A DNA stretch of 39,518 bases from Gordonia otitidis NBRC 100426. Lineage in GTDB: Bacteria > Actinomycetota > Actinomycetes > Mycobacteriales > Mycobacteriaceae. Of the stretch, positions 16,601 through 24,505 are shown one piece after another (position 1 is the first letter of the stretch; each line of letters opens with the position of its first letter). A program made the translations under genes and the position numbers. Where the stretch lies: positions 1-39,518 of the forward strand of contig NZ_BAFB01000026.1 in assembly GCF_000248075.1 (NCBI RefSeq), written 5' to 3'. Under the pieces are notes generated by a model, which made no database searches, was not told where the DNA came from, and was given only the letters and a program-made list of their open reading frames with translations.

Positions 16601-19016
16601 AACGCACCGGGTTACGCAGATTTCGCGCCCAGTAGTCGGCGTCCATGACCGTCGACTCACCATCGCGCGAGACGGTGGTGAACAACGTGATGGCAGGCGC
16701 CGCCGGAGCGAGATCGGCCAGCGCCGTCCGCAATTCGTCGAGGATCGGGTCGACGGTTCTGTGATGGGATGCGACGTCGACCTCGACCCGCTTGGCCAGG
16801 AGATTGCGTCCCTGTACCTCGGCGATGATCTTGTCTATCTGTTCGGGCGGGCCGGCGACGACACTCTGGTTGACGGACGCGTGGACGGCGAGTGAGACGT
16901 CGTCGTACGCGCGCACCAGGGCGTCAGTGGTGGCGGCATCTGCCTCGATGAGTGCCATGGCGCCCTGCCCCGAGAGGTCTCGTGCCATGAGCTTCGACCG
17001 CGTGGCGATCACCTTGAGGCCCTCGGCCCGCGTGAGCGCACCCGACACGATCGCTGCAGCGACCTCGCCCATCGAATGTCCGATCACCGCGTCGGGCTCG
17101 ATCCCGTAGGACCGCCACAGGGCGGTCAGTGCGAGCTGCATACCGACGATCACCGGCTGGATGCGGTCGATCCCGACGACGGGGGCGCTCGACGCGATCA
17201 CCTCCCGCAGCGAGAAGCCGACCTGCGCGACGAAATCCGGCTCGATCTCGTCGACGGCGATCCGAAATGCCTCTTCCTGGGCCAACAGGGCGCGGCCCAT
17301 GCCGGCCCATTGTGCGCCCTGACCCGAATAACAGAAGACGGTGCCGGGACCATGTATGCGCCTCGTCGGCGGCACAACACCTGACGCCGGGGTTCCGGAC
17401 GAGAGCGCGCGGAGACCGGCGACTGCCTCTGCCCGGTCACGGGCGGACACACTTCCGACGGGATCGGTTCTGCTGCGCTGACGGTCGAGGGTGTATGCGA
17501 CGTCGGTGAGTGACACGGCCGGCTCGGACTCCAGCCAGTCAGCGAGCGCGCCCGCCCACGATTCGGCACGATCGGTGGTCTTCCCGCCGACGAACAGTGT
17601 GGTCACTGACCGTGGTGCGTCGACGTCGCGTGTCGCTGTGAGTGGTTCGGGGCCCTGCTCGATCACGATGTGCGCGTTGGTGCCGCCGAGTCCGAACGAC
17701 GAAATGCCGGCGCGTCTCGGTGCGTCGGTGACCGGCCAGGGAGTGGTCTCGGTGGGCATCACGATCCTGGTGCCCTTCACGTCGATCGCAGGATTCCACC
17801 GTGTGAAGTTCAGGTTTGCCGGGACCGCGCCGTGATGGACCGCCAATACGGCCTTGATGAACCCGGCGATTCCCGCGGCGGCCTCGAGGTGGCCGAAATT
17901 CGACTTCACCGCTCCGAGCGCGAGTGGTGCCGTGCCCTTGCCGTACACGGCGGAGAGAGCGTCGAATTCGATGGGGTCGCCCAGTGCGGTTCCGGTGCCG
18001 TGGGTTTCGATGAAGTTGACGGACGAGGCGGGAACGTCACCCGCTGCGAGTGCACGCGTGATGACGTCCTTCTGTGCGGGCGCATTGGGTGCTGTCAGTC
18101 CGTTGGACCTGCCATCCTGGTTGGTGGCCGAACCGCGTATCACCGCGAGAACCCGATCGCCGTCACGGACGGCGTCGGTGAGACGTTTGAGCACGACGAC
18201 ACCCGCGCCTTCGCCACGCACGAAGCCGTCCGCGTCGACGTCGAACGCGTTGCAGCGTCCGCGGGGCGACAACATGCCCCACTTCCCCAGCGCGAGTTGT
18301 GTTTCCGGCTTCTGGATGAGATTGACGCCACCCGCGAGACCGAGGTCGGTCTCGCGCGAGCGCAGACTCTGGCATGCGAGGTGCAGCGACACCAACGACG
18401 ACGAGCATGCGGTGTCGACAGCGACCGCGGGTCCGCGGAGTCCGAGAAGATACGCGACACGTCCGACGGTGACCGAATGCGCGTTCCCGGTGGCCGAATA
18501 GGCGTCGATCGCGGTGTGATCGGCTGCCGAGTTGGCCTGGTATTCGTTGTAGTACACACCCATCATCACCGCGGCACGTACGCCGTTCACCGTCTCCGCG
18601 CTGTAGCCGGCGTTCTGCAGGGCCTCGAGCGCGACCTCGAGCAGCACCCGCTGCTGGGGGTCCATGGCCTCGGCCTCACGCGGAGTGATGCCGAAGTAGT
18701 CGGCGTCGAAGCCACTGATGTCGGTGAGGAAGCCACCCCACTTCGACGGCATCCGGCCCGGCACGGATGGATCGGGGTCGTAGTACTCCTCGGCGTCCCA
18801 GCGATCTTCGGGTACTTCGACGATCCCGTCACGGCCGTCGGTCAACAGCGACCAGTACTGCTGCGGGCCGCGGACCCCACCGGGGAAACGACAGCCGATC
18901 CCGACCACTGCGATGGGCTCGGCACCCGAGATACGGGCTGCCTTGTCGAACTGTTCCGACAACGCCCCGCGCTGGCTGGAATTCATCGCGGACACACGGT
19001 TGTAGGTCGTCTTCAT
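13611..19016 (-). CDS. ppsD: PpsD-type polyketide synthase, KS-AT-DH-KR-ACP
   Basis: The 1801-residue module reads: N-terminal docking helix (1-32), KS (33-455, Cys204), AT (560-880, Ser648 in GHSMGE, signature VASHH), canonical DH (905-1190, His943 in HSVHGQSVMP and Asp in HPVMLDAALQ), KR (catalytic part 1422-1600, TGGLGGLG cofactor loop, Tyr1568 in AYAAAN) and ACP (1685-1760, Ser1724). The C-terminal LLLQGASSRDLAADL stretch and RERAQQRAAAR tail are of the PpsD type. There is no enoyl reductase; in M. tuberculosis PpsD needs a separate trans-acting one, which is not in this window. The docking helix and KS (AVMMGVYYNEYQ, DAYSATGNAHSVTVGR) look more like mycobacterial PpsB than PpsD. The ATG at 19016 overlaps the ppsC stop (ATGA). 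A second ATG ten codons on is less likely. Confidence 0.92.
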   Translation of the reverse strand: MKTTYNRVSAMNSSQRGALSEQFDKAARISGAEPIAVVGIGCRFPGGVRGPQQYWSLLTDGRDGIVEVPEDRWDAEEYYDPDPSVPGRMPSKWGGFLTDISGFDADYFGITPREAEAMDPQQRVLLEVALEALQNAGYSAETVNGVRAAVMMGVYYNEYQANSAADHTAIDAYSATGNAHSVTVGRVAYLLGLRGPAVAVDTACSSSLVSLHLACQSLRSRETDLGLAGGVNLIQKPETQLALGKWGMLSPRGRCNAFDVDADGFVRGEGAGVVVLKRLTDAVRDGDRVLAVIRGSATNQDGRSNGLTAPNAPAQKDVITRALAAGDVPASSVNFIETHGTGTALGDPIEFDALSAVYGKGTAPLALGAVKSNFGHLEAAAGIAGFIKAVLAVHHGAVPANLNFTRWNPAIDVKGTRIVMPTETTPWPVTDAPRRAGISSFGLGGTNAHIVIEQGPEPLTATRDVDAPRSVTTLFVGGKTTDRAESWAGALADWLESEPAVSLTDVAYTLDRQRSRTDPVGSVSARDRAEAVAGLRALSSGTPASGVVPPTRRIHGPGTVFCYSGQGAQWAGMGRALLAQEEAFRIAVDEIEPDFVAQVGFSLREVIASSAPVVGIDRIQPVIVGMQLALTALWRSYGIEPDAVIGHSMGEVAAAIVSGALTRAEGLKVIATRSKLMARDLSGQGAMALIEADAATTDALVRAYDDVSLAVHASVNQSVVAGPPEQIDKIIAEVQGRNLLAKRVEVDVASHHRTVDPILDELRTALADLAPAAPAITLFTTVSRDGESTVMDADYWARNLRNPVRFTQAVTTAAQTYSTFVEMSPHPLLTHAINDTLSVARPRGDTAVLGSVVRNDDETLVFHANLAAIQAASEGTRQHTDGSLVDLPPARWHHTHYWMATRPSGMAAGAHPFLGVHIELPAAAGHLWQSEIGIGTTPWLADHSVHGQSVMPAAGFTEMILAAGSEAFDIPGDRLVLDRVEVEQMLPVDATVRVTTQMTPTDDGARVEIHSRDAEGTWRRHAVGRVTTAPDGHTPPTPAPVTGSVVSAADFYTALRRTGAHHGRGFAALTRIVRADGGASEAEIVLPDEATGNPAFRLHPVMLDAALQGVAAAMPAASLAEPAEATYLPVAIGELRTFGPIGRSATCSARVVDAENGTDKIGSFVLSDDHGRPVAAASDVYLRRVGSHTVPLPLEQKLFDTSWVPSPLSTDAAAGIASGSWLVLSSFADDAPADVLADDFAHTVKTMDHRRVLTADMSDDAAIAAGIAALTAEPSSPPVGVVVVVDKQGFDASAASAARARDLVWTISSTVRCLVNGWHATPPRLWIVARDGLCVDPREAGDPAVGGLTGLVRVLAYEHPDLHTTLVDLDDAGDTLSELVGELSASTADDIVAWRDGVRYAAQLTRTTLGVAADTPPVSGDGAYVLTGGLGGLGLVMAQWLAHRGAGRIVLNGRSAADDAQRAALVDLESRCEVVYVQGDITEPGVAVGLVAAAEETGMTLRGVMHSAAVIDDELVSALSPAALDRVWSPKVGGALALNDACAHRELDWWIVFSSVASLLGSPGQGAYAAANAWTDALVAWRRAAGLPATAINWGQWAQVGVAQTLSMVAIDPITPEEGVEALESILRHDVAHAGVVRLRLDRAAAAFPELNRLGYFAPLVAELGAVDDDEGWAGVDALRQLDSAAVLDAVTERLRTRIATIMGYADNSAVDPDSALTELGMDSLMAVRIRNTVRGDFGAEPPVALLLQGASSRDLAADLIRQLDLAQAEQTDTSGGLRERAQQRAAARQRAARRRTGQRV

Positions 19017-22000
19017 GCGTCACCACTCTCGGTTGTCGCCGACACGGATTCCGCGTCGGCGAAGGGATCGTCGGACAGCGACTCGACGCTGTCGAACAAG
19101 CTGTCCAGGACGCTGTCGACGTCGGACTCGTCCGCCTCTGATTCGGGGATCGCCGCGCGGCGTCTGGGCTCGAGGAGATCGGTCAGCAAATCGCTGAGGG
19201 CTTCGATGGTCGGGTGGTTCCACAGCATCGTCGCCGAGAGATCCATGCCGACGAGGTGGCGCGCATCGCGCAGCACCGTCATGGCCATCATCGAGTCGAG
19301 CCCCAGCTCGGGAAAGGGCTGGTCGATGCGCAATGCGTCGGCGGGCATACCGATCTCGCGGGCGAGAATGGCACGCAGACGCCCGCGTAGTTGCTCGCGC
19401 GTGTCGCTCTCCGACAGCGCCGCCCAGTCCGGGGCGTCCACCGCCTGCCCGCCCGCGTCGCCGTGTGCGGAGTCCCCAAGGGGCTCTGCAGCCGCGAACC
19501 GGAGTCCGCGCAGCACCGCGATCACCGATCCGTCCTGTGCGGTGATCGCCGCGTCGGCCGTGAATCCGTCTGTGTCGCCGCCGGTGTGGCGGATCTCGGC
19601 ACGCGCGTTCCCGAGTGAAGTGTCGGCACCGTCGGTGCTGACGTCGATCGACAGAGCATCCACGCAGACCGGGAACATGAGTTCATCGTGGGAGTCGTCG
19701 AGCAGACGAGCGAGATGCACGGCCGCATCGACGAATGCCACGCCGGACGGGCCGGCGACCTCGATGTCTGCTGACAGAGTTCCGCGAGAAGTACTGTGGC
19801 TGACCACATTCCACGGATACGGCTGCCCGTCGATGCCCCAACGCTGTTGCAATCGGTGTGCGTCGTCGGCGTCGAATCCCGTGGGCGCCGAGTCGTCGGT
19901 GACGGCATCGAGCACGGGCTTCGCGGACGCTGTCGTGGTTCGGGCGGTCACATGCACGACCCACTCGTCGACACCTGCGCCGGGTGAGGTCGCCGACGAC
20001 ACCATCAGTTCGCCGTCCGCGTCGATCGACACCCGCACGACACGGGTCCGGTCGGCGACGACGGGATACTGGAACCGAATCCGGCCGACTCCTGCCGCGC
20101 CTGCCTCGTGTGCGGCACGAGCGACCGTCGCCATGAGCACCGACGCCGGAACGACGTCGACGCCCTGCACGAGATGCGATCCCGGGTAGGGCAACTCGGT
20201 GGGTTCCAAGCGTCCCTGCCACCTGTGGACGTAGCCGACGTCGGTGTCGGTGTCAGCGTCGCCGAGTACCGTTCCCGGCCGGACCGACGGCAGTTCTGCG
20301 AGGTCTGTGATGTGGCCGGGGCCCGACGATTCGTCGATCCCCAGCAATTCGTCGACGATGCGGAACGAGGTCCGCATCCGATACGCCTGCGCGAGGCGTT
20401 CCCAGTCGGCACCGATGACGATCGGCCGGACCCCCGCTCCCGGCGCCAACAGCATCGGAAGAGTGCTGATCGCCTTGTCGTTCGGCATCGGGGTGAGGCC
20501 TGCCGCAGCCGTCTCGGGCTGGGCATCGGCCCATGACTTCCACAGCCCCCAGTCGATGACCGTTGCGGGCAGCCCCATGGCATGCCGCGCGAACCCGACC
20601 GCGTCGGCGTATGCGTTCGCGGCCGTGTAGTGGCCCAGCCAGCGGGAGCCGAACAGGCCTGTGACGGAGGAGAACAGCACGAAGCGGCGCACCGGTGTGC
20701 GCAACGTGAGTCGATGCAGTACGTCGACTGCATCGACCTTGGGACGGAACATGGCTGTCGCGTCGTCGTCGGACATGTCGACGAGTTCGGCTGCGCCACC
20801 CGCGAGAGCGGCGATGTAGACACCGTCGAGGGGCGGAAGGTCCGCTCCGAAGCGGGTGAACAGCTCGGCCATTGCGCCGGGGTCGGCGGCGTCACCCTCA
20901 TGGGTGACGAGTGTCGTGCCGCTCGCGGCGAGCTCCTCGGTCAGCTCTGCAAGTACGCTGCTGCCGCTCCGCGAGACCGCGACGACGGTCCCGGCCCCCA
21001 TGGCGGCGAGCTGCCGGATGAGATCCGGGCCGACGTTCCCCGTCGCCCCGACGACCAACTGCGTGGCCTGTGCGGGGAGCGTGGCGATTCCTGTGGGGAC
21101 ATCCGCACGCCGGAGGCGCGGAACCAAACGCCGGCCTGCCCGGTACACGACCTGGTCGTCGCCGTCGTCGGACGCAGTTTCGGCCAGCAGGTGAGCGGCG
21201 ACGAGCTCCGGGGGGACCAGCGCAGCGACATCTGTCGCACCACTGAAGATGTCTGGACGTTCCAGCCCGAGTGTCCGGCCGAAACCCCAGAGCACCGCTT
21301 GGCCGGGGTCCGCCGGTTCGTCGTCGGCGACGGACTGCGCGTTGCGGGTGAGGATGTGCAAACGCGCGGAAGACCCGGCTTTGCCGGCGAGAAGCGTCGC
21401 GAGGCGCCGTGCCGTACCGAACGTGCGATGCGCTGCCCCGACGGTGTCGGCACCGGACGGAGCGGGCGCGTAGAGGACATGTGTCGTGCCCTCGAGTGAC
21501 TCCGCCGTCACATCCTCTGCACCGAGAACACGGGCGCCGCCCAGCAGCGCGGCGATCTCGTCGGCACAGGGATCGTCGGACACGACCAGCCAGCACTGGG
21601 CGCGAGGGGTCGGGGTAGGGGCCGGGGTATGCGGGACCGGGACGATAGCGCGCTCGCGCCAACCCAACTCGAGCAGCCACTCCCCCAGGACACCGTGACG
21701 TAATGGAGAGCCGCCGCTGAGCGCGTCGCTCCCGGGTCGTCCCGGGCCGCCCGCATCGGCCGCAGAGCTCACCGGAGCGTCGGGCACCCTCACCCAGTAC
21801 CGAGAGTGATGCCACGGCGTGTGGGGCAGACGGACGAACTGCGCGGGCTCGGACACCGATGGAGGTGTGCTCGTGTGTGTCGCAGCGAGATTGGTGCCGA
21901 ACGTCACCAGGTCATCGGTGTCGCGGTAAAGCGTGCCAACACTGTGATGGTGTTCGTCGCGCAGTGTCTCGTCGAGCGCGTGCGTGAGCAACGGGTGCGG

Positions 22001-24505
22001 ACTGACCTCGATGAATGTTCCGAATCGGCTTCCGGCTTCCGCGACAACCTGGCTGAAGCGGACCGGATTCCGCAGATTGCGACACCAGTAGTCCGCGTCC
22101 ATGCGAGGCGACACGGCCCCGCTCGGATCTGCCGTGGACAGCAACGGGATGGTCGGCTCGTGCGGGTTCAGATCCGCCAGTGCGGTGCGTAGGTCGGGAA
22201 GGATCGGATCGATGATCGGGTGATGGGAGGCCACGTCGACCTCGACTCGCCGCGCCAGTCGCTCGGACGCTGCCACACGCGCCACCAGGGAGTCGACCTG
22301 TTCCGGCGGACCCGCGATCACAGTCTGTCCCGGCGCCGCGTACACCGCGATCGTCACGCCGTCCACACTGCGCACGAGGTCTTCGGCCTCCGCTGCGTCG
22401 ATGCCGAGCAGCGCCATGGCGCCCTGCCCCGACAACGCCGACATCAACCGCGAGCGGGTGGAGATGACTTTCAATCCGTCGGCGACGGTGAGCGCTCCCG
22501 ACACCACCGCTGCCGCTACCTCGCCCATCGAGTGACCGATCACCGCGGTCGGTTCGACGCCCTTGGACCGCCACAGCGCCGTGAGGGCCAACTGCATGCC
22601 GACGAGTACCGGTTGGATGCGGTCGATCCCCACGACTGCGCAGCCGGAGGCGATGGTGTCGCGCAACGAGAATCCGGCCTGTGCGATGAAGTCGGGTTCG
22701 AGTTCGTCGACGGCGGCCGCGAATGCGGGTTCGTCCTGCAGGAGCCGTCGGCCCATCCCCGCCCACTGCGAGCCCTGTCCCGAGTAGACGAACACCGTAC
22801 CGGGTCGGCACACGCCGTTGTGCACGCCGACGACACCCGGTGCCTTGTATCCACCTGCGATCGCACGCAGGCCCGCGATGGCCGAATCCTTGTCCGCTGC
22901 GGTGACGCTCGCGAATGTCGGATAGGACGCGCGGTGCTCGGCGAGGGTGTACGCCACCGCCGAGAGTGGGGTGTCCGCGCCGGCCCCCCCGAGCCAGTCG
23001 GCGAGGACTCCCGCTGTTGTCGCGACACGCTCCCGCGTCTTACCGGCCACGACAAGTGTGTTGACGAGTGGTTCGGGACGCACGGCCGTGCTGACGGTCG
23101 GGTCCGGCGCCTGCTCGATGACGATGTGGGCGTTGGTGCCGCTGACACCGAACGACGAGACACCCGCTCTACGCGGTCGACCGGTGTCGGGCCAATCGGT
23201 GGGTTCCGCGGCGATCGTGAATGCGGACGCCCCCTCGCACGCGTGCGGGTTGAGCGAGGAGAAGTGCAATTGACGGGGAATGTGAGCGTTCTCCACCGCG
23301 AGTACTGCCTTGATGAAACCCGCGACGCCCGAGGCGGATTCGAGGTGACCGAGATTGGTCTTGACCGAACCGACGACCAGCGGTGCCGCCTCACCGCGCT
23401 CTCCGAACACGTTGTACAGCGCGTCGAGCTCGATGGGATCCCCGAGTGGCGTCCCTGTGCCGTGCGCTTCGACGTAGTCGATGTCGGCGGGGTTCAGTCG
23501 CGAGGCGCCGAGTACGCGACGCATCAGAGCCTGTTGCGCCGGACCGTTGGGAACGGTTTGCCCGCTGCTCGCGCCGTCCTGGTTCACACCGGTACCGCGG
23601 ATGACCGCGAGGACGGGGTCGGAGTCACGCACGGCGTCGGACAGACGCTTGAGTGCCACGACGCCGCAGCCCTCGCTGCGCACATAGCCGTTGGCGGCAG
23701 CGTCGAAGGCCTTACAGGTGCCGTCGGGCGCGAGCATTCCCCAGCGCGAGCACGCGATGCTGTTCTCCGGGGACAGGTTCAGGTTGACACCCGCGGCGAG
23801 CGCGCTGTCGGATTCACGACGCCGCAGGCTCTGACATGCGAGGTGGATCGCTACCAGCGAGGACGAACAGGCGGTGTCGGTGACCACGGCCGGTCCGTTG
23901 ACCCCGAGGAAGTAGGACAGACGTCCGGCAGCGAAGTTCGCAGCATTGCCGAAAGGTATGTAGGGGTCGAGTTCCTCCGGTGCGAGCTTACCGGCGAAAG
24001 ACAGCGTGTAGTCATTGGTCGTCATACCGACGAACACGCCGGTTTGTGTGCCGCGCAATGACTTCGGCGTCCACCCGGCATCTTCGATCGCTTCCCAGGC
24101 TACCTCCATGAGGAGCCGCTGCTGCGGGTCCATACCAATGGCCTCGCGCGGGGTAAGGCCGAAGAACTCGGCGTCGAATTCGTCGGGATCCCAGTGGGTG
24201 AGGAATCCACCCTCTCGGTTGACGATCGTGCCGGGGATGGTGTGATCCTCGGCAAAGAATTCGTCGGCGTCCCAACGGTTGTCCGGGACACGCACCACAC
24301 CGCTTCGCCCCTCGGTCAGCAGATCCCAGTAGTCTTCCGGGTCGCTGACGTCGCCGGGCAACCGACAACCCATGCCGACGACTGCGATGGGTTCGGTCTC
24401 GGCCTGCTCGGCGATTGCGAGCTTCTTGCTCAGGTCGTCGATCTTGCGGAGCGCATCGGTGATGATCGCCCGTCGATCGGAGGTCTCGGGAGCCATCGGG
24501 ATCAA
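19013..24505 (-). CDS. ppsC: PpsC-position polyketide synthase with inverted order KS-AT-KR-DH-ACP
   Basis: The 1830-residue protein starts like PpsC (DRRAIITDAL docking helix) with KS (37-465, Cys213) and AT (570-890, Ser659, VASHH). Mycobacterial PpsC then has DH-ER-KR. Here a PpsB-type KR follows directly (GATGNVG near 1152, Tyr1293 in HYTAAN), then a DH (1425-1660, His1444 in HLVQGVDVVP, Asp in FVDAAVH) that closely resembles the DH of PpsA, then a PpsA-type ACP (Ser1738 in GLDSMMA) and a PpsA-type LDSLFDSVES tail. No enoyl reductase exists in any frame of this gene, so the unit would leave a hydroxyl or a double bond unless reduced in trans. The start is TTG 24505 (TTGA overlap, AAAGG five bases upstream) or ATG 24496; the latter matches the family N-terminus better. 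Confidence 0.88.
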   Translation of the reverse strand: MIPMAPETSDRRAIITDALRKIDDLSKKLAIAEQAETEPIAVVGMGCRLPGDVSDPEDYWDLLTEGRSGVVRVPDNRWDADEFFAEDHTIPGTIVNREGGFLTHWDPDEFDAEFFGLTPREAIGMDPQQRLLMEVAWEAIEDAGWTPKSLRGTQTGVFVGMTTNDYTLSFAGKLAPEELDPYIPFGNAANFAAGRLSYFLGVNGPAVVTDTACSSSLVAIHLACQSLRRRESDSALAAGVNLNLSPENSIACSRWGMLAPDGTCKAFDAAANGYVRSEGCGVVALKRLSDAVRDSDPVLAVIRGTGVNQDGASSGQTVPNGPAQQALMRRVLGASRLNPADIDYVEAHGTGTPLGDPIELDALYNVFGERGEAAPLVVGSVKTNLGHLESASGVAGFIKAVLAVENAHIPRQLHFSSLNPHACEGASAFTIAAEPTDWPDTGRPRRAGVSSFGVSGTNAHIVIEQAPDPTVSTAVRPEPLVNTLVVAGKTRERVATTAGVLADWLGGAGADTPLSAVAYTLAEHRASYPTFASVTAADKDSAIAGLRAIAGGYKAPGVVGVHNGVCRPGTVFVYSGQGSQWAGMGRRLLQDEPAFAAAVDELEPDFIAQAGFSLRDTIASGCAVVGIDRIQPVLVGMQLALTALWRSKGVEPTAVIGHSMGEVAAAVVSGALTVADGLKVISTRSRLMSALSGQGAMALLGIDAAEAEDLVRSVDGVTIAVYAAPGQTVIAGPPEQVDSLVARVAASERLARRVEVDVASHHPIIDPILPDLRTALADLNPHEPTIPLLSTADPSGAVSPRMDADYWCRNLRNPVRFSQVVAEAGSRFGTFIEVSPHPLLTHALDETLRDEHHHSVGTLYRDTDDLVTFGTNLAATHTSTPPSVSEPAQFVRLPHTPWHHSRYWVRVPDAPVSSAADAGGPGRPGSDALSGGSPLRHGVLGEWLLELGWRERAIVPVPHTPAPTPTPRAQCWLVVSDDPCADEIAALLGGARVLGAEDVTAESLEGTTHVLYAPAPSGADTVGAAHRTFGTARRLATLLAGKAGSSARLHILTRNAQSVADDEPADPGQAVLWGFGRTLGLERPDIFSGATDVAALVPPELVAAHLLAETASDDGDDQVVYRAGRRLVPRLRRADVPTGIATLPAQATQLVVGATGNVGPDLIRQLAAMGAGTVVAVSRSGSSVLAELTEELAASGTTLVTHEGDAADPGAMAELFTRFGADLPPLDGVYIAALAGGAAELVDMSDDDATAMFRPKVDAVDVLHRLTLRTPVRRFVLFSSVTGLFGSRWLGHYTAANAYADAVGFARHAMGLPATVIDWGLWKSWADAQPETAAAGLTPMPNDKAISTLPMLLAPGAGVRPIVIGADWERLAQAYRMRTSFRIVDELLGIDESSGPGHITDLAELPSVRPGTVLGDADTDTDVGYVHRWQGRLEPTELPYPGSHLVQGVDVVPASVLMATVARAAHEAGAAGVGRIRFQYPVVADRTRVVRVSIDADGELMVSSATSPGAGVDEWVVHVTARTTTASAKPVLDAVTDDSAPTGFDADDAHRLQQRWGIDGQPYPWNVVSHSTSRGTLSADIEVAGPSGVAFVDAAVHLARLLDDSHDELMFPVCVDALSIDVSTDGADTSLGNARAEIRHTGGDTDGFTADAAITAQDGSVIAVLRGLRFAAAEPLGDSAHGDAGGQAVDAPDWAALSESDTREQLRGRLRAILAREIGMPADALRIDQPFPELGLDSMMAMTVLRDARHLVGMDLSATMLWNHPTIEALSDLLTDLLEPRRRAAIPESEADESDVDSVLDSLFDSVESLSDDPFADAESVSATTESGDA

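Noticed and set aside
17670-20189. An 839-codon plus-strand open frame opposite ppsC and ppsD
   Set aside because: It is an antisense shadow typical of high-GC DNA; its product has no domain pattern, and both strands of the minus genes show full PKS motifs.
19013-24505. Frameshift or deletion that removed an enoyl reductase from ppsC
   Set aside because: The frame is continuous, the KR joins the AT through a normal linker, and no ER motif appears in other frames. The layout looks like a different module rather than a broken one.
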